Positions 5,854-5,958 of a stretch of DNA of 5,958 nt are shown here, piece after piece. Under the pieces are notes generated by a model that worked only from the letters and a program-made list of their open reading frames with translations, had not been told where the DNA came from and did no database searches. Each line of letters starts with the position of its first letter. Position 1 is the first letter of the stretch. A program made the position numbers and the translations under genes. The DNA is from Syntrophaceae bacterium (GTDB taxonomy: Bacteria > Desulfobacterota > Syntrophorhabdia > Syntrophorhabdales > WCHB1-27): positions 413-6,370 of the forward strand of contig PLSJ01000265.1 of the NCBI GenBank assembly GCA_003165115.1. The letters are read 5' to 3'.

Positions 5854-5873
5854 TCGATCGGTTCTCCTCTCTC
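5806..5873 (-). promoter_or_regulatory. Possible translation-masking stem over the rpoH ribosome-binding site
   Basis: In the mRNA sense, GAGAGAGG at 5873-5866 (the Shine-Dalgarno region) is exactly complementary to CCTCTCTC at 5813-5806, inside codons 14-16. The pair would enclose 52 nt including the GTG start. Eight perfect pairs, five of them G-C, could hide the ribosome-binding site at low temperature. The polypurine nature of the site makes chance pairing easier than for an average 8-mer. Confidence 0.3.
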
Positions 5874-5889
5874 GGTTCTTAGATCATGA

Positions 5890-5917
5890 ATTTAACATGT
5901 GCGGGCGGCCGATGCAA
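5890..5917 (-). promoter_or_regulatory. Candidate sigma-70 promoter for rpoH
   Basis: On the minus strand TTGCAT (5917-5912) and TTAAAT (5895-5890) are 16 bp apart, with three and four of six consensus matches. The predicted start near 5883 gives a leader of about 30 nt carrying the ribosome-binding site. The match is moderate; an operon promoter beyond the right edge is possible. Confidence 0.3.
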
Positions 5918-5958
5918 GAGGCGACGGGCAGTATCCAGGGCAAACGCATTTGGACTAT

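Noticed and set aside
5879..5956. 3' end of an upstream minus-strand gene
   Set aside because: A 25-codon open frame ends with TAA at 5881-5879, 25 bp before rpoH, but another frame is also open from the edge and neither shows clear coding character, so it cannot be supported from so little sequence.
5886..5958. Plus-strand frame starting at ATG 5886 and open to the right edge
   Set aside because: It has no ribosome-binding site, its start overlaps the candidate rpoH promoter, and its Arg/Cys-rich translation looks non-coding.

Overview
This window looks like a chromosomal segment of a GC-rich Gram-negative bacterium. The sigma-32-type factor, the family mix and the frequent AGG and ATA codons suggest Desulfobacterota (former Deltaproteobacteria), perhaps a syntroph. 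That placement is inference from gene character, not from a search. There is no sign of a mobile element, CRISPR array, tRNA or rRNA.

All but one of the genes are on the minus strand, so the window reads right to left. At the right end is a heat-shock sigma factor, rpoH (4942-5853, GTG start). It is followed 25 bp later by a radical SAM protein (3864-4916) with a CX4CX2C cluster motif. A small single-span membrane protein (3664-3867, plus strand) converges on the radical SAM gene, and both stop codons lie in one palindromic CTAG. Divergent from the small gene is a second minus-strand run: a diverged NCS2-family permease (2239-3516), a J-domain protein with a single C-terminal beta domain (1392-2192), and a YbaK-type aminoacyl-tRNA deacylase (893-1375, GTG start, 16 bp after the J-protein gene). 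After a 336-bp gap containing a 14-bp perfect inverted repeat, a secreted or lipoprotein-like protein of unknown function begins at 556 and runs off the left edge.

The common thread is protein quality control. RpoH would drive chaperone expression, the J-protein would work with DnaK, and YbaK would remove mischarged tRNA. The permease and the radical SAM enzyme have no obvious link to this theme. Most genes have clear Shine-Dalgarno sequences.

The observations most worth checking are: an 8-nt complement inside the rpoH coding region that could mask its ribosome-binding site, as in an RNA thermometer; loss of the usual nucleobase-binding residues in the NCS2 protein, with a promoter that leaves only a very short leader; the shared CTAG stop; and the inverted repeat upstream of the secreted-protein gene, which has competing alternative pairings.
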